A DNA stretch of 64,000 bases from Synaphobranchus kaupii (GCA_029718625.1 CM056377.1:96836998-96900997); one strand, 5' to 3'; positions 1 to 58,990 are shown, counted from the first letter of the stretch. Notes: generated by a model not told the origin, from the sequence alone. Program-made: numbers and translations.

Positions 1-1065
1 AATGTCAGTGAATTTACACACACAAATCTCAGAATGTCTTTGAAATGGGATGTACCAGATATAAAGAAAAGCAAATCAGTCTACATGACTTTGTAATGTA
101 ACACAAATAATTAATAAACAGGGGTGCCGTTTAAGATTGAGCTGACCTGCAAACGTACCGTGTAGTATTATCTGTCAAGAACACGCAACCAAAACGTCCA
201 GCTGCTATTGTTCCAAAATAAAACCCAACTAAACCAACCAACCTTGAATACAAATAAATATTTTTACATCGAAAGACGGTGACTAAGGCAAGGCTGATAT
301 CAGACTGTGGCCAGTCTTTGACGTCATTTTTAAAGAATAAATACACCAGTTAGCCCTTTTTTCATTTGGTTTTACCCTGTCTTTCTGCCTTCATATGCAA
401 TCATAAAAAAAGTTATATTGCAAAAAAGCTGCTCAAAGTGCATTTGAGTGCATCTACAGATGCTGATTTGGACGAAAGATTAAAACTGAATGGTAACAGT
501 GATTTTGTTATTTTAAAACAACCACTGTCATCTAAACCAAATGTGTGCAAAGAAATATAAAAGCTTTGTTACTTGGATTAGCAACATATGCATACCCAAA
601 AAAAAAACTGTCTGTATTTCTTTTACTTTGTGAGATTCTGATAGAAGGAACTATTTTCTCTTCATGGTTTTATTGCACATATGAACAGTATTTTCATCTT
701 TACGGTTTTAATTGCTCATATGAAACACGAAAACTGATGTACAGGATATGCCATTCACTGAATAAGTTGTATTCAACTAATATCACAAAATATTAATTAA
801 ACAAAAAGTATATTCTATAAACAAGTTATGAATATGTAAACTACCAGAAGTGACAATTTCAATTACTTCATTGTGGGGCATAATACAAGTCTAATATTTT
901 TGATGGTTTGCACACACACAAAAAAAACTATGCTATTTTAAGATGAAAAACTATCAAAATAATTGTTATCATTGTAAAGCCATTTGATTTCCACTGAAAC
1001 CACACCAGGACAGCAACACAATTTAATCGGTTGTAAACCTCAATAAAAATGTATTTCTTCATCTA

Positions 1066-1875
1066 CAGTGCATCCGGAAAGTATTCACAGCGCTTCACTT
1101 TTTCCACATTTTGTTCTGTTACAGCCTTATTCCAAAATTGATTAAATTAATTTTTTCCCTCAAAATTCTACACACAATACCCCATAATGACAATATGAAA
1201 AAAGGTTTTTTGAGATTTTTGCAAATTTATTAAAAATAAAAAACGAAATTTGAGCTATTATTTCTCCGGACTCATTTTCCTATAGAACTCTATGGGGAAA
1301 AAAGTCAGGAGAAACAACCCTTAAAGTGATCCATCCACATCTACTCCATATCTGGCAACAGAGTGATGGTTTGGGGCTCGTTTGATAGCTCAGACCCTTG
1401 ATAACTTACAGCCATTTAGCCAGCCATGTGTTCCATACTGTACCAGTGTAATTTACAGCTGAATCTAGTCTCACCCCCCAATTTCCATAGAGATCCATTC
1501 AAATACAGAGAGGTTATAGTATCGCTTGTAACAGTACCTGAAAATAAGATATCGACAGTTTTTTGATGTTGATGGTCACAGACTTCAGGAAGTAACAGAA
1601 CAGCATGTAAAGGATATGCGACCAAATATGAAATATCATACTTTAAAAATATGTTAAAGCAAAGGGTATGAATACTTATGTAAATGAGAAATTTTATTTT
1701 TTTATTTTTAATAAATTTGCAAAAATCTCAAAAAAACTTTTTTCACATTGTCATTATGGGGTGTTGTGTGTAGAATTTTGAGGGAAAAAATGAATTTAAT
1801 CAATTTTGGAATAAGGCTGTAACAGAACAAAATGTGGAAAAAGTGAAGCGCTGTGAATACTTTCCGGATGCACTG
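1066..1875. mobile_element. Non-autonomous Tc1/mariner element with long terminal inverted repeats
   Basis: The ends CAGTGCATCCGGAAAGTATT and their inverted copy are flanked by TA on both sides (TA target duplication). The inverted arms run about 185 bp (1066-1250 and 1690-1875) and are highly similar, including the shared 'CCCCATAATGACAATATG' stretch. These long arms are characteristic of fish Tc1 elements. The middle 440 bp shows no transposase similarity that I can recognise; an unrelated short reading frame lies at 1416-1625 on the minus strand. Confidence 0.88.
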
Positions 1876-1997
1876 TATATGCATCAAACTGCTTTGCAAA
1901 CATTTCTAAATAGGTTAATAAAAAGTTTCATACACAACCCACACGTCTGCGATAGATTGACTTGGTGAAATGCAGTCTCTGTGAAGAGTGTTAACAT

Positions 1998-2016
1998 GGG
2001 GGGGGGGGGGGGGGGG
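1998..2016. repeat. poly(G) tract, 19 bases
   Basis: Uninterrupted G run in the downstream flank of NEK7. Confidence 0.95.
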
Positions 2017-2904
2017 AATCCATATAGCCTAAACTCAAATAGAAACTTTTCAGCCGCTAGTCTTTCAATGAGCTGCTAGTATTTTAATGTGTTCCTTTGT
2101 GTTTCCAACCTCCACAATTGTGCCAATATTAGAGGTTTCCGTTTGAAGAAAAAATACAACTATGAGAGTCCCTGGCTTATTTTCATCTCAGGGAAATAAG
2201 GTTACTGCTATATCCTGCACGTTTAAAAAAGAAAATGTTAATACATCAAAAGGAATACAAGCAAACCAGATGACTGCAATCCAATGGTAAATTAAAAGCC
2301 CTGAGGAGTTCCTGTATTTGGCCAGAGGCACCCGGGGCTAACGTTTTGTACAGGGCTGAAAGTGCACATGTGAGAGGAGAGGAATACTGTGTAGGTGAAA
2401 AGGCTTAAAGACAGATTGCACGCTTTATCAGGGTTGGGACCCCCGGGTGCGGAAAACCAGCGGCAAATAACAATCTTCCTTTACTTAATAACTACAGGTG
2501 AAAGTGTTAGAGCCAACCCGCTCGCACACTTTCAGCCAGGATTCAGGGATATCGCAGGAGACCACAAACACCTACAGAAAGACTGAAGAAAAAAAAAAAA
2601 AAGCAGCTGACATATTTGTGGGACGCCAAAGAACAGCGCAAAGTAACACATGCACGGTAAAAATCGAGATAAAACATCAGGTTACAAAATACGTTGAATT
2701 AATTTCAACATATTAATCTTCAGATCAAACTCCATCTTAAAGCTGAACCATTTTTAAATCTCTTGATCAAGTACAAGATGACCTTTCAAACTGTATTCTT
2801 TAGAAGAATACTGTACTTCTCAAATCTGTACCAAAAAGTGCAATCAAGGAACGTGACATTTAACTCTGGATTTACCTTTAAGCAGGAACATTGTACTGTA
2901 TTTC

Positions 2905-2941
2905 GTGTGTGTGTGCGTGTGCGTGTGCGTGTGCGTGCGTG
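2905..2941. repeat. (GTGTGC)-type microsatellite
   Basis: Alternating purine-pyrimidine GT/GC repeat of the kind able to form Z-DNA. Confidence 0.85.
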
Positions 2942-3338
2942 TTTTAATCAGAATGGTATGTGTTTTGTGAAAACCTGAATACAAGCAATTACTGATGATA
3001 AAATGTCCTGTCCCAGGTCCAGGCAGTGTTCCTCCATGACAGGGCAATGTAAACTGGCTGACAGAACTCAACATGAATGTCACTCCAACGCCACATAACT
3101 CCAATCACCTGAACACCCTGGCTCAGCACACAACTGAAGGGTTCATGAGGAAAGCATCACACAGCCATAGAACTGCAGAACTTGCCTTTACACCATACTT
3201 TATCTATTAACAATGGGGTTCAACTGAAGTGTGAAATAAATTACGCTTTCAAAATACCTGGTAGATCACCACCAGTGCTCCCCTTGCGTGCCGTGGAGAG
3301 AGAGAAACGAGAAAAGACAAGGCTCTTATTTTGCGGAC

Positions 3339-49258
<45,920 letters not shown>

Positions 49259-49286
49259 GGCGATGGGAGCTCAGTCACTTGCAACC
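49259..49286 (-). other. nek7: Probable 5' UTR part of the start-codon exon
   Basis: Upstream of the ATG on the minus strand the sequence ...GTTTTGACAG|GGTTGC reads as a 3' splice site at about 49287, implying that a separate non-coding first exon lies further right. Human NEK7 also has a non-coding first exon. The acceptor is weak in pyrimidines and alternative AGs lie between it and the ATG, so the boundary is tentative. Confidence 0.45.
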
Positions 49287-52199
49287 CTGTCAAAACACAA
49301 GACGCGATTTTGAGCGAAGAAAAATAAATGCAGCTATTTCTCAACTTGTGCCCGTGCAACTCCTCTCGCGACTGTAGGCGTCGACGTGACAGCGGCGATG
49401 CACTTGGAGCTCCGCTCCTGATGAGGTCTCTCCAGCAGTCGCATGCAGTGCACGTGATCACAGAGCAGTTTCACATTACAACGGAGCTGAGACTACAGAC
49501 TGCACTCCCAATTGTGTTAATAGGATGTGTTCTGAGCGCATTACAGATCAGGTGAACGCAAATGCTACCGCATGTCTAAAGCATAATAAATAATGCAAAC
49601 GATGACTATACCTCAAATCTGAAAATGTTTAATGTTGTATTGTGGGGGAAGAAAAAAGAACTTTGTCATACAGCAATGCATCTAAACCCTATTCATCAGA
49701 ATACATTCATGCGAGTATCTTCCTTCCCACAGGTTCATGAAATGAGGAACGTATTCAGGAATACACCTTGATCTGACAAATCAAACGACACCAATCGCTT
49801 TGCTATTATGCTAGCCATTTGTGGAAAGGTGTTTCTCAAAAGCAATTTAGCATAATCAATTTCACAAAGCAGATAAAGGGAAACATTTTAGAAAACAACC
49901 ACTAGTTTGCTTTTAATCAACTGCCATTAGATTGCAAGATACTGAGGTGTTGCATTAATGCATACCGTTTACATATCAGAACTGTGAAAGAAACAGCACT
50001 AAACATACAATAAATACTGTATTTCCGAGGTAGTGTGCTCAAAAGCATACATTATGATGCATTTTTACTTTCCATATTCTAGCTCCCATTCATATTCAGT
50101 GACATGAATCAATTAATTCAGCAAAACAGAATGAGTAATTTTTCTAAATGCACATTTTTCTTACGTATTTTTCCTTATGAAATATTGTTTTTCAGATATC
50201 ATTTCAGTGCTAATCTTGTACTTATGAACATGGGGTTTCAAATGAAGCAGCTATTTGGTGTTTTTCTGGGAAGAAAGTTTTTAATATGCTTGAATTATGT
50301 GAGGTTTATGCTAGGTAGAAAGTAGCCACACAGCTGGCATTTCACTTTTGAAGTGCTACGTTACATTCATTCAACAACTGGGAATGTTCGCCCAAATTGT
50401 ACTCTCATTTTTAATATCTCGACAAATATTTTGTTAAAAACATATAAAACATACATATACTTAGGCACTGGTTAATTTAGATTTGTCACTAGTTTGATCG
50501 TCAAACCCATTCAAAAATATCTTTGTTAGTTTGAAAGCAATGCCAACATATGGAGTCCATATATAGGCTAGGCTAGATGTTGAATGTGTAGAGTATGTTT
50601 GTATATGAGACAGACCAAGAAAGAGAGAATAAATTAGCTGACGTCTATGACAGTAAGAAAATACAAAATACAGGTCATTTTTCATACCCAGCAGCAGTAA
50701 GCCTATATGCGCAGGCATCAGAATTTTAATGATACTGTCAGGTGCCGTATCGGCACTGTCACACGGCAGCCACGTGTGCAGGAGAAGTGCCGGTCAGCGG
50801 CCTGTTTTGCTGCAGGGATGCGAATTTGAGATTCATAAAAGGCTATTTACTTGCCGTTCACTACAAATGATTCTCAACTGTCTGTCTCGGCAGCGTTGTC
50901 AGGGAAGGAGGAGGCCTGGGCTCTCAAGTCAATTAAAATCCCTGGCGGAGAAAAGACAATGACAGCACAGGGAGTAATCGGCCTTATCTAGCCAAGGTTA
51001 ATATCGCTAATTAAACACGCAGCTCATATTCAAAAGTACGCATGTGAATTAGGGGTGCAACGGATCACAAAACTCACGGATCGGATCGTATCACGGTTTT
51101 GAGTCACGGATCGGATCATTTTTCGGATCAGCAAAAAAAAAAAAAGGAGACAAGTATATCTTTGCTTTCCATTTATTCTGTAAAACACTTAAAGCAAGGA
51201 ACTTTTGCCCATGGTCTTAAATGAAAACAACATTCAATTCTATTTCTCGTTACTAGTTCTATTTTGTCCGTAGTTATGCAAAAACCTCTCGTTGGTAGTT
51301 CTGAAAACAATTGATTCTATATGGAAGCAAATAGTTCCTTCTCAACTTTATACCATAAAATTGGCACCAATTTTGGTTATTTTTGTCATTAGTTAGATTA
51401 TTTAAGAAAATTGCATGAAACCGCAACTCAATTTACCCATCTCTCTCCGTCTTGCGTTTTAAAAATGCTTTGGTCACGCAGCCTATGTTTAAACAGCCCA
51501 GGCTAAGGAAATTGCATTTCACGATCTGCATCATGAGATGGGAACATCTGAAAAAAATAGCCTACTGTAGATACAGAGTTTGTTACTATGTTAGATGTAA
51601 CGTGTCATATCTAAGACATTTCGCTGGATAAAATGTTTTTTTTTAATATACAGATTAATGTGCTTTGTGAAGTAACTTGTTCGCATTCGCAACCAGCGTT
51701 GCTCACGTCAGCGTTACCTTACATTAGGTAAAGCCCTACTATGTTACGTTCATATTTCCAAACTGAATAAATACTGCACCTCTAACCACAAAACGTCTTT
51801 GCTAGATTAAAGTTGTTGTAACTAAGATATTTGGCGAAGACAAACTTTTCAAATCAGTGGATTTAGCGTTATTTGCCGGCTTTATTAATGAGCTGTTGGT
51901 GTTGCTATGGATACCATTCATAGGGGCTGTGTCCACAGAAAGCGTTTTTTTCATGGCGGAGCGCTTTGGATATCAAAAATATGAATGCCCAGAGCGTTTC
52001 CAAAAGCGCACGGAGCGCTTATTGTTGCTAGGTTACGATCACCGCGTCATCTGCGTTATTAGTACAAATAGCCTAACCAAAATAACGTTTAACATAACGG
52101 TAAACATGAATGCCAGAAACCGGATCCTTGCGATTGCTCTAGCGATGGATATTGATGAAGATCAATGTCACGATATGTAACCGCTATTGAACTGGCAGT

Positions 52200-52506
52200 T
52201 AACTGACAGTTGGCTAACGTTAACTCACAGTTAGTTAAAGTTAGCTAGCTACTAGTTAACATAACTAAGTTACAAGGTAAATAGCAAGCTAGCATCAACC
52301 TAACAAGATAATACGAACAGACAGTTGGCTATCTGACAGTTAGTTAACGTTAGCTCGCTACTAGTTAACATAACTACAAGGTAAACAGCAAGCTAACATC
52401 AACCTAACAAGATAATACGAACTGACAGTTGGTCATCTGACAGTTAGCTAGCTAGCATAACTACAAGGTAAATAGCAAGCTAACATCAACCCAACAAGAT
52501 AATACA
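52200..52506. repeat. Tandem repeat, period about 110 bp, 2.7 copies
   Basis: Units start near 52203, 52318 and 52427 and share CTGACAGTT, GTTAGCTAGCTA, ACAAGGTAAATAGCAAGC and CATCAACCTAACAAGATAAT segments. They lie inside the nested transposon, where subterminal arrays are common. Confidence 0.85.
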
Positions 52507-52699
52507 ATTAATAATTCTCACCTGAAACCCCCCAAAAAAGCAGAGACATCTCTCCAGGCTTTATATTTTATGTTTTGGTCGTGGTAGCCCTTCATGGTTA
52601 GGTCGTGCAATCAGACCAGTGTTGTCAATCTACCGTCGGATAGGCTAAAGTATCGTGTTTTTCATTTGGTTCAGCTGTGCGTTAGTTGATTGAACTGTT

Positions 52700-53035
52700 T
52701 GTAGTGTAGTCACTGTTTAGTTAATGTAAATTGCAGCATTACCGGTCACTTGTTTACTTGCTTTGTGTTTCTAGGTCAGCTGCTAGTCTTTTGTGTTGCT
52801 TATTATAGTTTATACTAGTATTTGGAATGGAAGTGTGGTGTTGCTGATTTGCCCACAGCTTACTGTGAACTACAGTCGACGTTCATTGCTAGGGATAGCT
52901 GCTACATTATGCGAAGGATGTGCTTTGCTTGTCTGTTCTGTGGTGATCTTGATGATGTCTCTGTACGCACTTACTGTACGTCGCTTTGGATAAAAGCGTC
53001 TGCTAAATAAATGTTATGTAATGTAATGTAATGTC
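52700..53035 (+). mobile_element. LINE (L2/UnaL2-like) 3' end
   Basis: Ends with GTCGCTTTGGATAAAAGCGT, CTGCTAAATAAATG and (TGTAA)n-like microsatellite units, the 3' structure recognised by stringent-type LINE reverse transcriptases in teleosts. The left boundary is approximate; the open frame upstream is too short to assign. Confidence 0.6.
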
Positions 53036-55795
53036 GTAGATTACTGGGTTGTCGGACACCGCAAGAATCAGCCTCTCCTCTGCCATGTTTGTTGATCTTT
53101 TTAGTCCAGCCTCTTCCTCGATTTTGATTGGTCGGTCAAAAAAAAGTGACATTGATGAGCTGCGCTTCTCTCCAAATGTTGAACTATTTTCTACTGGAGG
53201 AGCCCAGAGCGCTCCGCCAAAAAACGCTAGCCACCAAGAGCGCTAAAACGCGAGGCGAGGCGCTGGGCAGAGGAGCGCTACTAGCGCGTCTTTACCATAG
53301 AAATGGCTGGCAGAAAGGCGCTGGCAGCTCAAAAAACGCTTTCTGTGGACACAGCCCCATATAAGGATCGACTCTAATGGCGCTGGCAGCAGATAACGTA
53401 GACGGCGTATTAATTTAGAACGGTGATTAAAATGTTGCCAGCGCTACTTCATTGCCGGGCGGTTTAACGAAATAAATGCCCACCCTCCAGCCAATCAGAA
53501 TCGAGTATTTATCCAAGCCATGGTATAATACTTTTAAAAGTACCAGCGGCAGTAAAACTGTAATTCACTATGATGGTTAAATTTTGCAATTAATCCGCGG
53601 TTCACATGCGTGCCGAACCGTGGGGGGCGATCCGTACGGATCACGGATCAACTACGTTCCGTTACACCACTAATGTGAATGGCGCTGCACTTTGCTTTCC
53701 TTTGTGGTTGCTGTTGTTTTATTTTCCTGCCTTTACTTTTTTTTTTTTTTTTGCCTCTGTGTTGTCGTCCCTTTGAAGAAATAAAAAGTTTCTCCAAAAA
53801 AAGTGCCATCTTTTTCTAGGGATTCAGTGAATCGGGCATCTTTGTGAAATTTACATGTGAACCTCTTGTCACACACAGCTACGATGTAGTTTATCGACAT
53901 CTAAATATAGCCTAATATTGAATTGAGGAAAATAACAATATCCTTGTTGTGAGAAACTAAACACAAACAACTTAAGGTCTTGAAGCCACTTTCTTGTAAG
54001 TTTGTTTAGATACAATGGGCAAATGAACAAATTGACATATACTAATTAATTGCACATTTTAAAAAGGGTGTTGTTTAATCAAAAACTGAACTCTAGAGGC
54101 ATAACTATTGTTAAGCTACATTTTAGATGCCATCAATGATTAGAAGCAACTGTAGCCAGAACTCATCCAATTAATCAGAATTAAATATAAAATAAACTGT
54201 TGACATTTCCGTGCAATTACACGGAAGAATTAAGTACCCTCTTCCAGCCAACAACAACAACAAAATCATACACCAAGCAGTTAGTGATGGCACTGGAGTC
54301 AAGCATCATGGGGTGAATGCCTAGTTAGTTATTTACACTTCAGTTTCAGCCATTTTAGATTAGCTCTGGCATCATCAGCTCCCTTCTTGACCTATCTCTG
54401 TGTCAAAATAACTCCAAGGCATCAGATTTTCATCTACAACTCATCAAGGTTCTTTGCAGCCTCATTAATAGAATCAATTAAGGGTGCCAGAGCAAATCAT
54501 TGCAGGGGTGCAAAACAATGAAAAAGAACAGTCACCAGCTTGGGCAGAATCACAGTTCACACCTTCAAGTTCTACAGGTCCGGGACCAAACATTCAGCCT
54601 GTACTACAGCCAGTCACTGTGGTAGCCTACTTCTTAAACATGGGTCCAGTTCCACAATTTAACGCAAACTGCAGTAAGATGGAGGTGACAAAGGCGGCTC
54701 TTGTGTTGCAGCAGCCCGTACTACAGACATAAACCTCTCAGGACAGACTGAGCAGCCCTTAAATCCCACGCTATTCACCGGACACAAAATGGCCCTCGTC
54801 TCTTGCGAAATGACGGCTGTCACCCTTGCACAATTGGGGAGCTGCTTTCCAGCTGAATCCAGAGTACAGGTACTGTAAGCGCAGATAGGGCGCATGCTAT
54901 TGATATTCCAGTCTAGGCAGCCGCATTGCATCTGACTACCACAATCAATTTCACAACTGATATTTTATCATGGGAGCCAATTCAAACTGACATTTTTTCC
55001 CCCTGAAACATAATAAACATTTGTGAATATATCCACATAATTTCACAATCTATGCACTACAAATTTGACTAATTCCAGCCATCTGTGTGCAAAATCTACA
55101 GAATATATAATCAAAATAACTATCACAATCATATAGTCTTTGTTCATTACTTTGGCGTGTCCTCAGAAGGGGGGGGAGCACAGCTATACGTTAGTGTAGT
55201 AGACTTCCACAGAGATTCCATTATCTAATTCAATGGATTTTGAAAAGCAAGCATCAGATTGAGAGAAAGACGGGAGACTGCGGCGTGAACATCTAATGGG
55301 CTCAACAATTAGTCTCGCGACAAGACCACCAAGCACTCACTGTAAAACAAAACCGATATTCTGACTGCATCCGTTCTGATCTGGGACGCTGCTGAGCCTC
55401 GCGCGCCGCTCCAATTACACGCCACGCTAATTAGGGGCTTTCTGGAAAGGAGACAAAGACATCAGTGCCTTTTAATTTTAGCTTTTTATTATATTCTCAT
55501 TGGCCTCTGGTCCTGTGTGACTCGCAGAGTAATTCCATCAAAGCTTGGGCGGCGGCGGCGGCCAGATCTCGCGTTCACAGCAGCGGCCCCAGCATAGCGG
55601 GGCTTCACCCACCAAAACTCTCACCTAGGGCAAGACTCATTAGCATAATGTGCTACGTACTGACTGATGGTCCAGAGGCAGGCATCTCCCTGCTTCGGTC
55701 TCCAAGGGAGACAAATAAAGGGAGTGGCATTATCTTTACTTTAATGCCAACTTCCTGTCTTCTGCATTATTCATTTGTGAAAGGAGGGAAATTCA

Positions 55796-55818
55796 GGGGG
55801 GGGGGGGGGGGGGGGGGG
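55796..55818. repeat. poly(G) tract, 23 bases
   Basis: Uninterrupted G run. Confidence 0.95.
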
Positions 55819-57361
55819 TGGATCAAGGCGTAAGATCCAAGAGAAGAGGCTTGTGTTAACTGCCCAGAACAGTCTTGCAGCAAGTCAGCTCCCTGCCTTC
55901 TTCACGCCATCACAACAGCATTTGAGGATAATAAATATAGACACGGGAAAGACAAGTCTTTCCGTTTAAACTTTCCGGTTTTCTTGTAAAAAAAAATCTT
56001 ACAATATCAGCAGCAGTATAGAACTCTGCAAATCAAAAGCACCTTTGAGCTTCAGAATACAGCAGAAGTGTGCTCGTGATTACAAGAAATGGAGAAACCT
56101 TAAAGTTTTCATGAAAGACTCAACACTATCTGATCTTTCCATCCTAATCATCTTTGAATAGCAAGGGCCCTAATGATGGTATGGGTGAGGAAATGTATTT
56201 TTAATCACTATTAAAATAGTCTTTTAGTGTGCATCACCAAAATCACAAAGGAATGGCAATTTTACATACAGCTTCGTGATAATATCATTGAGTCAGAATA
56301 ACTTCAATGAACTCTGTGAAAATTCATTGTTTGCCCTCATCAAGGCCCTGAATACAGACTAATATTTTGTCCTTGAATATAATTCAAATAATGAGGAATA
56401 TCAACTTAATGGTCTTTTAAACTTTACTTTAAATGTCAATTTTCAGTTTTTTTTTTTTTATGAATCAAACCACTTAAATGTTTATAGAGGAAAAAGCCTG
56501 CAGAATATAACGCATATGCAACACATACGAAAAAGAGTATAGTGAGATAGCCGAGATTTTCTAGAAAAAGCCCACACACACATGCGCACATATGCATGGA
56601 TGATTTGTGATTTTATGAGAGAAATTATTTAGCATAGATTGTGTGAAATTATCGAGACCCGAACTGTATGTTCTCACATTTAACCAGAGCAGCATACTGC
56701 TTGCTCAGACTGTTTCTCATATTGCTTTAGGGAGCCAAAAAAAAAAAAGAGCACAGGTAAACCTATTAAAGCTACTGACAATGTGCTGTATTCCCTGGCC
56801 CCAAGCCTGTTCACCTTAATAACAAGAACAGGGTTTTATGCAGGTTTGAGCAAGTTAAATTTCACACTTCAGGATTTTTTCACAAGGGCCAAGGGCTGGG
56901 GCAATATGATGACTTCATACAGTCACCGGCACAGTTTGAGCCACAATACACCTTTTCATGCAAATTGTGGCGATCCTCCTTCAAACTTTTGTGAAAAGCT
57001 TCTCCAGGTTCGATTGCTAACCAGCTAACACTTTCCACCTGGATTAGCTGTATTGCAACCAATGGTGATGGATTGTCACTATATTGAAGAAGAACTGCAT
57101 AGTATTTTCCCTCATTATGCTTTTTTGTCACCCAAGGTCGCTTGCTGCTCGGCATTCTTTTCAGCCTGTAGTGCAGGACTACACTGCAGGCTGCAGGAGA
57201 GCCTGACTGAGCTCCTCTAGTACGATGAAGTGGGGAAATCTCTGCAGAAACTCTCTCCCTCTGGGAGATACGGAGGCCAATTCAATTCTGGACCATACGG
57301 TTACGTGACTACAATGAGAAAAAGTGACATGTCAGTCTACCATGGCAGTACCATGGCACCG

Positions 57362-57597
57362 GGCGGCAGTGTAGTATAATGGTTAAGGCACTGGCCTTGT
57401 AATCGAAAGGTTGCAGGTTCGATTCCCAGGTAGGACACTGCCCTTGAGCAAGGTACTAAACCTGAATTGCTTCAGTATATATCCAGCTGTATAAATGGAT
57501 AATATGTAAGAAATGCTTAAAAAAAAAAAAAGTTGTGTAAGTCGCTCTGGATAAGAGCGTCTGCTAAATGCCTGTAATGTTAATGTTATGTTAATGT
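57362..57597 (+). mobile_element. tRNA-derived SINE, UnaSINE-like
   Basis: The tRNA-like head has an A box, TAGTATAATGGTTAAGG, and a perfect B box, GGTTCGATTCC. A body (GACACTGCCCTTGAGCAAGG) follows, then a poly(A) run and a LINE-type tail with GTCGCTCTGGATAAGAGCGT. The TGTAATGTTAATG repeats close it. This is a full-length, only mildly diverged copy. The family resembles SINEs described from eels, but related ones are spread across teleosts. Confidence 0.92.
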
Positions 57598-58494
57598 CTT
57601 GGTCCAACTAAGATGTAGAGGTATATGGTACCGCGTAAGACATGCTCAAGGGGTAAGTGAACCATCATCCCAACCTGAATGTTTGTTCAACACAAATCTG
57701 CTCAATCTTTTTTCAGCATGTTTGCCAGGACGTGGGCGAGATATGCCCCTTTTCATCTGTCAAATTATTATTATTTATTTTATTTTTTTCCAAAGAAAAC
57801 AAGTACAACTAAAAAAACTAAGCATTACTATTACCAGTGTGCTATTTTCCATATGGATATACAGCAACATAAATTACCAAATAAACACATAAATAATAGG
57901 CTTAATACCAGTAAAACAGAACCCCAAATGCTAAGAAATGACTGTCTCAGTTTGGTTTGCTCATGTAAACACCGCCGCAGTGTGTAGGATTACTGTATCA
58001 TGCCTGAAAGCGCATCAAAATGTTGCCTTCTCATTAGCTGCGACCTCTGTTTAGCATTCATTCGAATTAATCATAGCCGTATTTAAACCTCCAAACAGCA
58101 GCATAATGATTAGAAATTTCAATGTAAAGCAATGTGATATATGTTAGGACTAATGCAGGGATGGGATGTAGAGTTAAGTATCAAGTAATGGTTTGCATTT
58201 GCCTGGCAAGCCAGGTAGCCAAAAGCAGGTTTGAATCTATCTTGGAGTCTTCACAATGACTAGCCCTAATGAGTTACTGAATGCAAGAGCCTACAATTTC
58301 CCATTTTCTGACCGAAATTAAAATAAGTACATTTGCCTATGCCTTAGCTGAATGAACAACTTTTTGCATAGCTACGTTTCAGTCAGAACTGCACTTCCGT
58401 AACCGTATGCATCAGTATGTCACAGTGACAGTAACTTCAGGGTTTTACAGAATGACGACAATGTTTCCTTCCAGTGTATTTTCACAGGTTTCGC

Positions 58495-58549
58495 CATTTC
58501 TGAAGGGGAAGGGGAAGGGGAAGGGGAAGAGGAAGAAGAGGAAGAAGAG

Positions 58550-58581
<32 letters not shown>

Positions 58582-58608
58582 AGAAATAAATAAATAAATA
58601 AATAAAAA
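58495..58608. repeat. Purine-rich compound repeat (GGGGAA)n (GAA)n (AAAT)n
   Basis: GAAGGG units pass into GAAGAG/GAAGAA and then AAATAAAT. The plus-strand frame is a lysine-rich artefact and the minus-strand frame a polyserine artefact. Confidence 0.93.
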
Positions 58609-58779
58609 TAAGTCCCGCAAACTAGAGGAAGCCAGAGCCGCAATCCATATTTCAAATCAGACTATTTATATTTCTATTTCTTATATACATTTTTCACTTT
58701 CATCTTTTATGGGGTAATGATTATTTCACACCAGAAGTAAATAGCACAGCACAAATCACCGGCTGCATGTGAGGCCTGG

Positions 58780-58990
58780 TGTGATTTATACCTCCGCAAA
58801 GTAGCACACTGCCCCACGCAGCACCGCGCGCGCTCCCTTTCCTGCCGCTTTGCATTCGCTCCGCCGCTGAGCTCCCCCTAAGGGTGGCCCGGTCGCTAGC
58901 GCCGCCGCCACTCACGCCCTCATCACTCAGTCATCCCGCACAAACGGCTGCCATTAAGCAAATACTCTAGTACCTGCAGCTGTCACCGTT
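58780..58990 (-). promoter_or_regulatory. CpG-rich block with a donor-like site, candidate NEK7 first exon/promoter A
   Basis: GC- and CpG-rich against AT-rich surroundings. On the minus strand a CTGCAG|GTACTA donor lies at about 58975, following a GC-rich stretch. It could be the non-coding first exon that joins the acceptor near 49287. No transcript evidence; the alternative is 62780-63140. Confidence 0.2.

Larger units (their letters stand above)
1..3338 (-). other. 3' UTR and downstream flank of NEK7
   Basis: No second gene is seen. The 3' UTR begins at 3338 on the minus strand; its end cannot be placed. There is no AATAAA close by; minus-strand ATTAAA variants lie near 2943-2948 and 2084. 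The stretch holds a (GTGTGC) microsatellite at 2905-2941, a 19-base G run at 1998-2016 and the Tc1-type inverted-repeat element at 1066-1875. The first 1 kb is AT-rich with nothing recognised. Confidence 0.5.
51923..53358. mobile_element. Nested inverted-repeat transposon (3-bp ATA duplication)
   Basis: The ends GGGGCTGTGTCCACAGAAAG and the exact complement at 53337-53358 are flanked by ATA on both sides (51920-51922 and 53359-53361). Subterminal GAGCGCTTT/AAAACGC motifs are arranged as inverted repeats. A 3-bp duplication would suit a PIF/Harbinger-like element, but ATA is not the usual TWA target, so the superfamily is uncertain. Confidence 0.75.
51050..53672. mobile_element. hAT-type element, 2.6 kb, perfect 8-bp target duplication, with nested insertions
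   Basis: Duplication ATGTGAAT is at 51042-51049 and 53673-53680. The ends are TAGGGGTGCAACGGATC and, inverted, TAGTGGTGTAACGGAAC. Subterminal CACGGATCGGATC repeats lie at the left, with CGTACGGATCACGGATC at the right. No transposase is recognised. The interior is occupied by another inverted-repeat element (51923-53358), a tandem repeat and a LINE tail. Confidence 0.9.

Noticed and set aside
51857..52180. 107-codon plus-strand frame
   Set aside because: It starts outside and runs across the end of a nested transposon; no domain recognised.
57362..57440. Possible tRNA gene
   Set aside because: Pol III A and B boxes are present, but the sequence continues into a SINE body and LINE tail and does not fold as a complete functional tRNA.
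58407..58620. Lysine-rich and polyserine frames
   Set aside because: Translations of a purine-rich simple repeat.
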